This document shows, piece by piece, positions 43,069-53,777 of a stretch of DNA of 64,000 nt. Below the pieces are notes generated by a model. It worked only from the letters and a program-made list of their open reading frames with translations, was not told where the DNA came from and ran no database searches. A program made the translations under genes and the position numbers. Each line of letters starts with the position of its first letter. The stretch's first letter is position 1. The stretch is from NCBI RefSeq assembly GCF_003144115.1, contig NW_020312005.1, positions 368,562 to 432,561 on the forward strand. Direction: 5' to 3'. The stretch is from Tilletiopsis washingtonensis. Lineage: Eukaryota > Basidiomycota > Exobasidiomycetes > Entylomatales.

Positions 43069-45180
43069 CTAGAGGATGTGGGAGGGGCGGAAGGGCCGCG
43101 AGAGAAAGGACGGACGGTCGCTGAGGTGGTATGATGGACGGGTGTGCCCTGGCGCCGGCAGGCGCTGCGGGCCGCGATGCTCCTCACTCGAGGCGATCGT
43201 ATCGTCGCGAAGGGAGCTCAGGACTGGCAAGTGGCGCGGGGCCTCGTCTGCAGCGGCGGTGGTGAAGCGTGAGAACTCGGGACTGAGGGGTGCGCTGAGA
43301 GGGCGTCAGGCCCGGACTTTGCACGAGGGCTGGGTCGAGGGGCGTGGCGCGGATGCAGACACTTACCTCGGTGCAGGCAAGGCGTGCGAGGGGTATATTG
43401 GTCGGATCGGCCGCGACGAGTGGGCAAAGATGGAGCCGGGCGGCGGCGCCTGCAGGTCGCTGTCCTCGGCGCCGCGGACGCTGCCTCGGCTGCTGCTGGA
43501 CGGCGGACGAGGCGCATTGTAAGGCAAGGCCTCGCGGCGCGGCGGCGACATGTGTGCGACTGACGAGTAGAGCGAGCGGTACGGCGGCTCTTGGGGGCTC
43601 ATGCTTGAGGCACTCGACGAGCTCCGCGCCGAGTGCTCAGACGACATGAACGTCGAGGGCGCGTAGGACGGGCCGGACCATGTGCTGCCGGCGTGAGGAC
43701 TCATCACGGCCTCCGGCGCGTCGCGCAGGCTGCTTCCGGGTTGCTGCGTGCGAGCATCCGTTGCTTGCATCGAGCGCCACGACGAGCTCGTGTGCGGAGG
43801 CGGCGGCATGTACGGCTCCGAGGTGCGCCAGAGCGGCGGCAGTGGCGGCGGATGAGGCTGGCCGCGCGACGCATACGAATATGCTTGGGTCCCGGCGCTG
43901 CGCTCGTCGATGGTGCGGTCCTCGACGACCCTGGCCATCTCTTGAGGGGCATCCATCCTGCGACGCTTCGCGCCTTTGCTGAAAGAAAGAAAGAAACTGG
44001 ATCAGCGCAGGCCAACAAGGCGGGCCCGCAAGACTCACGAAGGCTGTGCGTCGATGATCCGGACCTTGAGGCCACGACGCGCGACGGCACGCATCAGGTC
44101 CGTCGAGCGCTGCAGGCCGGGAAAGTCTCGCCGATCGCCGTGCACCTGAAAGACGTCGGTGTAGACAGAGGCTAGACGCTTGAAGCTCAGGCCGACACGG
44201 TCGACGAGGTCGAAGCGCAGCCGGTACTTGCCGGCGCAGCGCACGCCGATCTCAGTGAAGATGAAGAGACTCTGCACAGCCGTCGTGGTGACGGGCGCAA
44301 CAAAGGCGCTCTCGTGGATGCCATTGATGAGCGGCGCCTCGTTGTTGATGCGCGGCTCCACTGGCGTGCACGGTGCATCTGCCTCGACGAGATGTGCACG
44401 CAGGCTGACCTCGGGCAGCTGCAGGTACGAGCAGTCGTCGGGGTGCTCCATGACGAGCTGGCAGATCGGCGGCGGGTCGAGCGGCACATTGCGTGCCTGC
44501 TTGAACACGGCAGGCCCGTCGCCGACGCCGAGCGCGTCCGTCGGCTGCTGCACGACGACGAGGCAGAGGCGTGGCTCGCGCCGGGCGTCGGCGCCGCCGT
44601 GCTCGCGCAGGTTGTGCCGGATGCTTGGGCACGTGAACCAGCTGGAGCGCGAGCTGGGCACGACGCCTGCCGGAGGCGACAGCAGCGGGTTGACGAGCGA
44701 CGTCTTCGAGGAGAGCGCGCGCTTGACCTGCGCAGGCGGCGCACTCTTCATGGGGAAGCGCACGGGCGCTGGAGCCGGAGCCGGAGCTGGCCGAGAGGCC
44801 TCTCTGGTAGGCGCAAGGTCCGGCGAGCGCGACCGTGACTGTGCGTGGCGCGGCATGCCGCCAGGACGGCTGCTCGATGACGGCCCGTACGCAGGAGCCG
44901 GCTCGTCGCGAGCGACGACGCGGCCGGACGGCATGGCAGGCGCACGGCGAGCCGGAGGCTCGGAGTCCATCATGCTGGAGAGCGACATGGCACCGCCTCT
45001 CGACGATGAGGAGGGCGACGAAGGCGGTGATGGGTAGCGAGAGTCGCGGTCGTCGAAGTACTCTCGAGGTGTGTGGCGCTTAGGTGCGTAGCCGTCCGGG
45101 CGACGGACACTGCCAGCACCGCGATGCGTGGCAGCGTCGTCGCTGGCATCGCGTTCATACCACCGAGAGTGCTCCGCCAT
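43069..45180 (-). CDS. Velvet-domain regulator (VelB/VosA/VeA family)
   Basis: Three exons: 45180-44039, 43978-43367, 43294-43069; 659 residues. The N-terminal ~165 residues are Ser/Arg/Pro-rich. The velvet domain spans roughly residues 170-380: CLVVVQQPTDALGVGD, PLDPPPICQLVM, LINGIHESAFVAPV, SLFIFTEIGVRCAGKYRLRF and VYTDVFQVHGDRRDFPGLQR, ending RGLKVRIIDAQP. Velvet proteins are fungal nuclear DNA-binding factors that couple development, light and secondary metabolism. A basic patch (KGAKRRRM) directly after the domain is a candidate nuclear localisation signal. The remaining ~270 residues are Ser/Pro/His/Tyr-rich and disordered. Neither the VeA PEST arrangement nor the split VelB domain is obvious, so the subtype stays open. 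The first ATG at 45180 was chosen; the frame is open further upstream but has no ATG. Confidence 0.88.
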
Positions 45181-48100
45181 GTTGCGAGGGAGAGAGTAAG
45201 CTCGAGAGGAGCACGCGGCGAGGCTCGAGCGAAGAGACGGCGCGGGCAGGAGCTTTTTGAGAGGATGGCTGAGAGCCACTCGAGGCTGGCCGAAGCCAGC
45301 GTTGTTGGCGGCTGACGAAGATGACGACTCGGATTGAGGTCATGCGATGGTGTCAGCAGCTCGAGGGTGTGGACGTCGTGGAGAGAGCGGTGGCAGTCGC
45401 AGGCCGAGGAGCGAGATGCGCGCAGATCAGGCCGGAGGTGTTGTCGAGCAAGGGCGGAGCGGTGCGGGGCCCGTGGACAGCAAGGTGAAGGAGCGCAGAG
45501 CAGCAGGAGTAGCGTGACGAGAGCCCAGGCCCGAGAGGCACGACGCAAGGTACAGCAGGTGACAGCGAAGAATCGGGCACACGAGGGAGTGTGCACGGGG
45601 AGAGAGCGAGAGGCAGAGCGAAACACGGGCTAGCAGGCGGCGGAGCGTGGGCGTCGGCTGACCCGAGAAAGCGAGGGCGGCAGGCGGAGCGAGAGGTACA
45701 GATGCAGAAGGAGGCCCGTCTCGGCGACGGGTGAAGGCTTGGCACGGGGGATGCCTTTTGATGTTGTCGGCGCGACGTTGCCCACTTGTACGCTTACGCG
45801 AGCGGGAGGAAGAGGCAAAAGGGCCCGAGGCGGCGTGCAGCACGACGGCGGCTTCCACGACGGAGACAGGGCGGCGCGAGAGCAAGGTACGGGCGGCAGG
45901 CGGGCAGTGCAGTCAGAGGCAGGAGGGAGAGCGGCAAGAAGGAGGCAGCGGCTCGGCACCGCGAGCAGGACGCAGCAAGACGAGCCGCAGCAGGGCCGGG
46001 CGCGCAACAGAGCGCAGCCCAGCGCACGTCACGGCAGATCTGGCCGCCTGTACGGCCGCCCGGATAAGCTCAGCAGCGGCAGCAGCGGGGGGTGGCAGAG
46101 GTGCAGGCAGCTGCAGCAGCGCAGGTGCTGGTGAATCACCTCGTTGCCACGGCAAGCAAGCGGCGGCACCTGCAGCAGATGTCGGGGCCGCAGCACAGCC
46201 GCGGAGAAGCGCGAGCGAGCGTGCTTCGCTGCTGCTGGGTGCTGACGCGAGGAGCGTCGGACGCGGAAGATGGGACATCCGGCAGCAGCCAGCCAAGGCT
46301 CCGGCGACGTGTTCGGCTGCTGCTGCTGCGTGACGACGTGCACCGCGGTGCGACCCCACTCGCTGCGCAGACGCCGAGACGAGACAGGAGCCGCGCGGCG
46401 GCGGTGCCCTGCGCTTTGCTACGGAAAAGGAGGGCACGCTGGCGCTGCGGTGCGGTGCGGCATGCGTTGCACCCGGGGCGTGTGGCGCACACGGGCGGAG
46501 CGGAGCGCGCGAGCCGGTGCCGGACTTAGCCACGCACCGCAGCGCTGCGACGCGTGCGCGGACGCGGGCCCGCCGCCCGTGCCGCTGCGATTTGATCGAC
46601 CTGCAGCAGCGTGCATGCGCAGCGCAGCTCCAGCGCTGCAAGTCGGGTACAGCACCTCGCTTCGGCTGAACCCAGGAGGAGGCGGAAGTTGCGACTTGGC
46701 CCGCGCGGAGCGGCGCTGAAGAAGCGTCAAGGCAGCAGAGTGCTGTGCTGGCTGGCTGTGCGGCGCCAACGCTTAGCGCACGTCGTCGCGGCGGCAGATC
46801 GGGCACCGCGCGCGCCGCGCGTGACACGGCAACGCAGACGCTCGAGCAGCACCAGCGCGCTCGATGCTCTCTGCCTCTGGGCGCTGCCGCAGCGATGCGA
46901 TCCGAAGAGCCCGCAGCGCCGGCGACCCGTCTGCGCTCCATCCTGCCTCCTTGCCGGCCGCTCCTCGGCGCCCGCCGGAGACAGGCAGCGATGCGTGGAA
47001 GCGGCGAGTCGCAAACACCCCGGCAGCGCCGCCCTCACGACCGCGCACCCTCCGCGTGCCGTTCTTCCGGGCCGCGTCACGGACTCGCGAGGGGCCGCGC
47101 CACGAGCGGTGCTGCGCGGGGTCGCCTGGACGATTCGCCTCCAGCCCGCTGGCTGCACCACCATCCGAGATGTTCTGAATTTGCGATGCAGCGTGCCAGC
47201 GAGCGAGCGCGCGGGCGGACGAGCGCGGAATTGCTGGCGACATGCACGCGTCGCAGCCGCGGCCTGCACCTGAGCGAGAGCGGCAGAGCACAGACTGCGC
47301 CGCGCAAGCGCACCACTCCCGATGCGCTGCCCATACTCCGCCCTAGCGCGAGCCAAGAGGGCCTCGCCCTCATGCGTGTTGCTGGTGCAGCGGCGGCGGC
47401 GCGGAGCCGATGCGCCTATTCTCGTCCCTTCTGCACCCGCCGGCAGGCGCAGGGCGAGCTAGCAAGCGCAGCGTAATGACACGCCGTGCCGCGGGTCATG
47501 AGGCGGCGTGCCTCCCGCATCTCATCCCCTCATGCGTCGTCGGGCGCACCGCTGCGGCTTTGCGGAACTCGACGGACGACAAGCCGTCTGCCTCGTGGCG
47601 GCGTGGCGCGGCGTGGCGTGCTGCTGTGCTGTGGTGCGCAGGCATGGCGCGCCTCACTGCAGCGGCACGGGCGGGGTGGAGCAGAGCGGTGCAGCCATCG
47701 CATGCAGCGCAGGTCCGGCATGCATGCATTCCGACAAGGAACTCAAGACCGCGGGATCTGATCTGGCCAAACGGAACGTGAGAGGGAGACGATGGCTCGC
47801 GACGGCGGCGGCCGGCGAGTGCGCTGGGTGCGGCCCATCACCTGCGCTCGCCCGCCCTGCCGACGGCTCCGACGGGCCTTCGCGGCAGCAGGACGGCAGG
47901 CTGCATCGGGCGACAGAGTTGCACCCGCAGGGGTTCAGCATCAAGCGCCAGCGCACCACAGCGGCAGCTGCCTCAGCGCGCTGCGGAGAATGACGAGCAG
48001 ACACCGCGCAAAGGCATGCGGAGAACGACGAGCAGACACCGCGCAAAGTAGCCGCGGCGAGCAGAGCAGCCGGCCCCACCGCTCCGGGCCGCAACCGCAG

Positions 48101-49413
48101 CCGCTGCCGATGCCGCATGCACAAGCGACGCATGCTGCTGCGGAACGACGGCGGAAGCAGCAAGCTGTGCCGCCATCGCAGGCCGCTCGGGCACGGCGCC
48201 AGGCACCACACGGGCCCTTGTGCGATGAGAGCCGTTGAGCGCCCATCTTTGCCCTCGGCCGTCGTCGAGCGTGGGCATTCATGCGCCCGGCACGATGCCC
48301 GCGCCTAGCGCGCCCTGCTCGCCGTCCGCGCCGAACCCACGCTGCGAGCGCCCATCCCGACGGAAGCGCGTGCCCGCCAGGGGTGCGTCTCTGCACCGCG
48401 CCGGCCTCTTGGACGGGGTCCACCTCTGCGGGCTGGCCCCAGGGACAAGCGTGTTACGGATCATGGTGCTGCCGCCTGCGCCAGACCCTTCTGCGCTGCG
48501 AGCTTTCAGCTGTGCGCTGCGCACGGAGCGCGCTCTCGCCAGCCGCCGCAGACGGCAGCATCAAGCAGGCCCATGTGGTGGACGCACCGCTGCACGGTCG
48601 GGGCCTCCGGGCTTTGGCACGTCCCACGCGCAGGAGAGGCCGTTCGGAAAGCGGCAGTGTCCTCGGGTGCGTGCCGCATGACAAGTACCGCCCTGCGAGG
48701 CAGCAAGGGGACGCTCCGTGGGGGTACATACGGCAGCTGTTCGGAGGACGGTGGCGCGCTCGAGGGGCCTGCTCGGCTGTGGCGCTGACTGCACCCTGGC
48801 GGAGCACCATTGCATTCCGACGAGGCACGCATGCCCGCCATCACATGCGACGCACGCCGGCCGGCTGTACCGTTCCCGGCTGCACCTCGTCCCGCCTCCT
48901 GCGGCTTGTGCCGCCGCTTGACGGGCCCCAGCTTTGCTCGATTAGCGTGGCTGGAGCTGGCGCACCCTCGCGGGCGTCTCCGACTCCGCCCTTCCGACGG
49001 ATGACAGCTGCAGCGGCGGCGCACCCCTGCGCGGTTGTGCCGAGCGCCGCGCCCCGTCGCAGGCGCCTCGCGCGCTCGCAGCGGGTCTATCCACGCGCCT
49101 CCCGCTGGGCCAACTCTGCACCGAACCTGTCTTGAATCGAATCGAGCAGCCAGCAGCCGATCCAATGGCGCTCACCGTGCGACTCAGCTGCCGCCACAGC
49201 CGGCTGCAGCATCGGCGGCCGCGGCGTCCTGGCAGCGAGACGCCGACCCACGTGGCGGACGGCGTCGCTGTCGCGTCGGTGCGTCGTCGGCGTCCTCCGC
49301 GCCTCGACGCGCATCACGCACGAGGCCCGCTGCGCGCCGGTCCTTCTTTGCCATGCGCCTCCACACTCCTCGCTCCCTCTCTCTCTCGCCTCCTCATCGT
49401 GCGCCTCGCTTCC
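45181..49413. other. 4.2-kb gene-free GC-rich block
   Basis: The largest gene-free stretch of the window. Many overlapping open frames exist on both strands, all Ala/Arg/Ser/Cys-rich without domains, consistent splice structure or preference for one frame. The first ~600 bp next to the velvet gene are purine-rich on the plus strand, which would be a pyrimidine-rich leader for that gene. A 35-bp tandem duplication lies at 47983-48050. A long non-coding RNA cannot be excluded. Confidence 0.55.
47983..48050. repeat. 35-bp tandem duplication
   Basis: Two adjacent copies beginning GCGGAGAAYGACGAGCAGAC at 47983 and 48018 and ending GCGCAAAG differ at about one base (T/C). It lies inside gene-free DNA. 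Confidence 0.85.
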
Positions 49414-50512
49414 ATGGCGGCGTCTGCCGCGCCGCTGCCGGCTGCGGCGTCACGCAGCAGCCCGCCGCAGTTCGCAGACGCCTCGGCACACGGCACGCCG
49501 TGCTTCGTCACCGTGTGGAGCCTGCTGCCGCCGTCGCGCTGGGAGGCGCTGGCGTGGGCCGCCGGCGTCGGCGTGCTGCACACCAACGTCTGGCTGCCCG
49601 ACACGGCAACCGAGTGGGCCTTTGGCGGGCATGACGTGCCGTGAGTGGGCGGGCAGCACCGGCAGTGCCATGCTATCTCAGGCAGCTCGCTCATCGTCGG
49701 CACAGCGGCACGACGGGCATCTTTGCCCTGCCGCGCGACCTGCCGCAGGGGCGCCCAGCCGACGGTCTCTCGCGCCTCGGGCCGCGCAGCGTGCCGCCGC
49801 CAGGCCCCAGTCCGCTGCCCGACGCCCGCTACGTCGGCTCCTGGTTCCTGGGCTACGCGGCCGAGCCGCCGGCCACGGGCGAGGCAGAGGGATCCACCGG
49901 CCGCTGGGCCGCGCCGCAGACGGGCCGAGCAGCGTTCCTCGAGGCGTCAGTGGGTGAGAGCTCGTCGTCGCGAGCACCACGGCAGACGGGACGGCGAGCC
50001 AAGGCGGTGGCCTTTGCGATGCGCACCATCCTCGAGGTGAGCAGCTGTCTAGTGCGCCGGCGTGTGCTCGAGGGAGCGCAGTGTTCACGCTCCTGCGCTC
50101 GCCAGATGAAGGGCGACGAGGCGTGGCATGGCCTGAGCTACGACCTCCTCGCGCACAATTGCAACCACTTCTCTGCGCAGCTCGTCAGCCGCCTCGTCGG
50201 CGCGCAGCTGCCGGCGTGGATGAACCGAGCAGCATATGTGAGGGCTCCTCTCGACGTGCTCAGCATGGCCTCCACCTTGACGCTCTCTCTCAGCTCGGGT
50301 CCGTCGTCTCATCAATCGTACCGCAAGGCCTGCTGGAGCTGCAGACAGGCATGCAGCCTGCCGACGAGCACGACGCCGAGAGCGAGCGCGGCTCGGATGC
50401 AGGGCATGATGATGGGACAGCTACGTCCGTGCTGCACGACGTGGCTCGGAAGGAGGGCGCAGAGCAGGCGGCAGCGGGCCGGAGAGCGAGCATCACGCGC
50501 ATCGGCGAGTAG
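49414..50512 (+). CDS. PPPDE (DeSI-type) deSUMOylating/deubiquitinating isopeptidase
   Basis: Four exons: 49414-49640, 49706-50036, 50106-50237, 50294-50512; 302 residues. PPPDE proteins are papain-like cysteine isopeptidases with a His-Cys dyad acting on SUMO or ubiquitin conjugates. The His is in GVLHTNVW and the Cys in LLAHNCNHFSAQLV, both intact. Between them are EWAFGGHDVP, TTGIFALPRD and RYVGSWFLGYA. The C-terminal ~75 residues form an acidic, Gln/Ala-rich tail without a PUL or thioredoxin domain, so this is the short DeSI-like form. The start was chosen at the Met of MAASAAPLPAAASRSS, the last in-frame ATG before the domain; the frame is open upstream. It stands tail-to-tail with the Ddr48-like gene, 81 bp apart. 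Confidence 0.88.
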
Positions 50513-50593
50513 CGTCAAATTGTCACATTCAGGTCATAGGGGATGCGCGGTCTGGTCATATCGAGAATCTTGTCCGCCTCGACAGCGAGGCGC

Positions 50594-51776
50594 CTAGTAG
50601 TCATCGCTGGACTGGTTGTTCGAGCCGTAAGACTGAGGCGGGTGTGAGCAAGCAGCAGAGAGACGATGCACCATACGCTCGACTCACGTCGGTGTTGCCG
50701 CTCGATCCGTACTCGTTGCCTCCCTGCTGGCGTCCGCTGGAGCCGTACGAGCCACCACCGCTCTGGTTCTGCGCGCGCCACATGTGAGCAAGGATGCAGG
50801 CAGCACACGCAGCATCACACTCACGCCGTAGCTCGACGAGTCGTTGTCACGTCCGCTGCTCTGGTTCGACGAGCCGTACGAGTCGCCGCCGCTCTGCTTG
50901 TTGCCGTACGACGACGAGTCGTTGTCGCGGCCACTCGAGCCGTACGAGTCGCCGCCGCTCTGCTTGTTGCCGTACGACGACGAGTCGTTGTCACGGCCAC
51001 TCGAGCCGTACGAGTCGCCGCCGCTCTGCTTGTTGCCGTACGACGACGAGTCGTTGTCGTCGCGGCCGCTGCTGCCGAAGTTGTCGTCACGGCCGCCCGA
51101 CGAGTTGCCGCCGTAGCTGTCGCCGCCCGACTTGCCCTGGAACGTGTTCGAGTCGCTGTCCTGGCCGTACGACGAGCTCTTGTTGCCCGAGCCGTACGAC
51201 GAGCTCTTGTTGCCCGAGCCGTACGAGTCAGACGTCGAGTCCTGGCCGTACGACGAGCTCTTGTTGCCCGAGCCGTACGAGTCAGNNNNNNNNNNGCCGT
51301 ACGACGAGCTCTTGTTGCCCGAGCCGTACGAGTCAGACGTCGAGTCCTGGCCGTACGACGAGCTCTTGTTGCCCGAGCCGTACGAGTCAGACGTCGAGTC
51401 CTGGCCGTACGACGACGACTTGTTGCCCGAGCCGTAGCTATCCGAGCCCGAGTTCTGGTTGCCCGAGCCGTAGCTGTCGGAGCCAGAGTTCTGGTTGCCC
51501 GAGCCGTAGCTCTGCAGTGCAGGGTGTCAGCATCGATGCTGCAGCCGGTGCCGCTGCGCGCAGCCCACCAGAGCCGGCGACGCATGGGTCTCGTCCTCCT
51601 TCCACCACATCGTCTTGCATCACCGCCTCGCACCATTGCCTCGCATCACTTACGTCCTGGTTGCCGCTCTGGCCGCCCTGCTGGCCCTGCTTGTTGCCGC
51701 CGACGTACTCGTTGATCAGGTTCTTGCCCTGGTCCGACTCGGCGAACTGCTTGGCCTTGTTGATGAAGCCGTCCAT
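50594..51776 (-). CDS. Ddr48-like SYGS-repeat stress protein (contains assembly gap)
   Basis: Four exons: 51776-51654, 51511-50825, 50768-50688, 50632-50594; about 309 residues counting ten unknown bases. The N-terminus MDGFINKAKQFAESDQGKNL is a short amphipathic helix, followed by a Gly/Gln/Asn spacer and then Ser-Tyr-Gly repeats to the end (DSYGSGN, SSSYGQDSTSD, SYGSNNQSSDDY). This resembles yeast Ddr48, a stress-induced hydrophilic repeat protein, and related basidiomycete proteins. Exon 2 includes an exact 54-bp repeat (18 residues, SYGSGNKSSSYGQDSTSD). A run of ten N at 51286-51295 falls inside it, so the true repeat number is unknown. Intron 1 is 142 nt. Ddr48 is induced by DNA damage and heat; regulation here is not visible. 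Confidence 0.82.
51164..51420. repeat. 54-bp tandem repeat with 10-N gap
   Basis: Units beginning GCCGTACGACGAGCTCTTGT start at 51164 (27-bp partial), 51191, 51245 (cut by N), 51296 and 51350, with a diverging copy from 51404. Intact units are 54 bp. The distance 51245 to 51296 is 51, so the gap length is nominal. Confidence 0.9.
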
Positions 51777-53777
51777 GATAAGAGATGTGGGTGGTGGCGG
51801 TGTGATGTAGTGTGGTGAGGTGGTGGTGAGGATGTGGGAGCCGTGAAGGCGGCGGGGGCCGGCTTAAGTAGGCGCGGCGAGGGCAGCGAGGTGGAACGTG
51901 CGCGCGAGAAGGCGTGCGCGCCTCGGCACGTCACTCGCTCTGCACTGCACACTGGCCGCCTGCCCGATGTGGAGCCGGGGCCATGGCATCCCTCTGCCTC
52001 GCCTCGCTGGCAGCAGCACAGGAGGCCACCTTGCCCCTCAGGGCTCGAAGCGGCCCTCTTCGGGCTCGCCTCGCCTCTTGCGCATGACGGCACGCTGCCT
52101 GCAAGCGAGCTCCGCGCACGGCCGCGGGGCGCAGCAGCGCGTTTTGCCGTGGCGCCGCCTCGCATGCCGGCCCGCTGGCAAGCCGCCGGCTGCCTTGCGT
52201 GCCGAGGCGGCACGTCCCCTGTCTCCACATGCTCGCTGCGTGTTGCTCTCTGCCGCCGCGCAGCCCGGCACCGCCTCATGCGCCGTGCGCCGCTCCGCTC
52301 CCTCGCCCTGCTCCCGCGCCCCGCGCGCAGGCCGCCACCGCGAGCACCCCGACGGCGCGGGACTCGCTCGTCCTCACCTCGCTCAGCCTTCTCGTCGCCC
52401 GGCGACGCTGCTGAGCGCTGCCTGCTGTGGCAGCACAGGTCGGTGCGGCTCAGCGCTGCCGCGAGGATGCGCGTCATCAGTTGCAGGGGTGCCGCTCGCA
52501 GTGCGCCTCTCGGGCAAAGTGCGTAATTAGGCAGGAGAAAGAGGGGCAAGGGTGAAGGGTGCCGGCATGCCGCGCTGGCCAGGAGGCCGAATGCCGCATG
52601 CCGTGTGGACCTTCCTGCTTGGGCACGGCCTCTCGCACCGGCTCGCCCCTTCCAGCATCAGCTCCGAACAGCATGAAGTCATGCCCACGCCAACGCTGCA
52701 CTGATGCTGAGCGCTGCCGTCGCCTTGCAGAGCGTGCAGCGGCTCGGCTCGCTCCTGCGGAGTCTGATAGCGCTGCGGCTGCCTTCGGCGCGGAAGGAGC
52801 ACGAGCAGCGAGCTGCTGCTGGCGCTGTCGGGCACATGCCAGCCGGCGACGCTACTTCTAGGCCGTGCCTGGTGCCGGGGTGGCTCGTGCGCCGGCGTCA
52901 GATAGCGCAGCATGTCGTCAGAGCAACACCTGATCACTCGCGCCGCCACCCGCGAGCGACGTGGCGCCTGCGCGCTGAGCCGCTGCGACCTCGGCCCGCG
53001 CCGCGGCTTTCGAGAAGGCACGGCGTGCCGCAGCGCGCGTCGATCACCGTGTGAAATCCCCTTCTTGCCTTCTGGGGACGCGACGAGGCTGTGCTCGCCG
53101 CAGCCGCTCCTCCGACCTCGAGGCGGATGGATGCTTCTCTGCAGAAGAAGCAGCTCACGCATGACGGTGCCGCTGCTTCCGGTGCGCTGAGTGCTGCGGT
53201 CTGCGCGCTGGTCCAGCCGAGGCCGGACCCGTTCGGCCCAGAACAGCGGTGCGCAGGGTGCAACGCGCCGCAGCCACGGCACGACAGGCAGATGCATGCC
53301 GCCAGCCCCGCCAGCACCGCCTCGACGCCACGCGCGACGATCACTGAGAGACTCGGACAGCTTGCTGGTACCGGCCGCTCGGAATGCTGTGGCTGCGAGG
53401 CAGACTGCTGCGCCTCAAGCACGCCGCGGAGGCGGACAATGGCTGCGGAGCGGAGCGCACGGCGGGCTGTGCTCGTGAGGATCTGCAGCCGCCGCGCTCC
53501 CGTGGGTCTGGTGGTCCCGACTGCAGGCTGCCTATGCCACGCTGTCAGACACCTGAGGATCTGCACAGCGGTGCGGTCCGACGGCGTCCTGGAATGTGCC
53601 ATGCACAGCCTTCGCCATGCTCCTCAACATCTGATCGGATCGTCGTTCGACAGCACGAGTTGCACCCGCCCGGAGCGGGCCGCTTGTCGTCCGGCCTACC
53701 TTGAACGAGTCACCCTCTCAGCCGGCCACTCTCCGATCACACCCGTTGCGCCTCTATCGATGCATTGGCCTTCGCCC
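51777..53777. other. Gene-free GC-rich stretch
   Basis: About 2 kb upstream of the Ddr48-like gene and downstream of SNX4. Open frames are compositional. A few CCCCT words (for example near 52033) could be stress elements for the Ddr48-like gene, but such short words are expected by chance at this GC content. Confidence 0.5.

Noticed and set aside
51164-51420. CRISPR-like array
   Set aside because: The repeats are contiguous without spacers, lie in a eukaryotic coding exon and keep a codon frame.
50821-51636. Thr/Arg/Ala repeat frame across the N gap
   Set aside because: It is another frame of the Ddr48-like repeat. The SYG frame fits known proteins and the splice sites.
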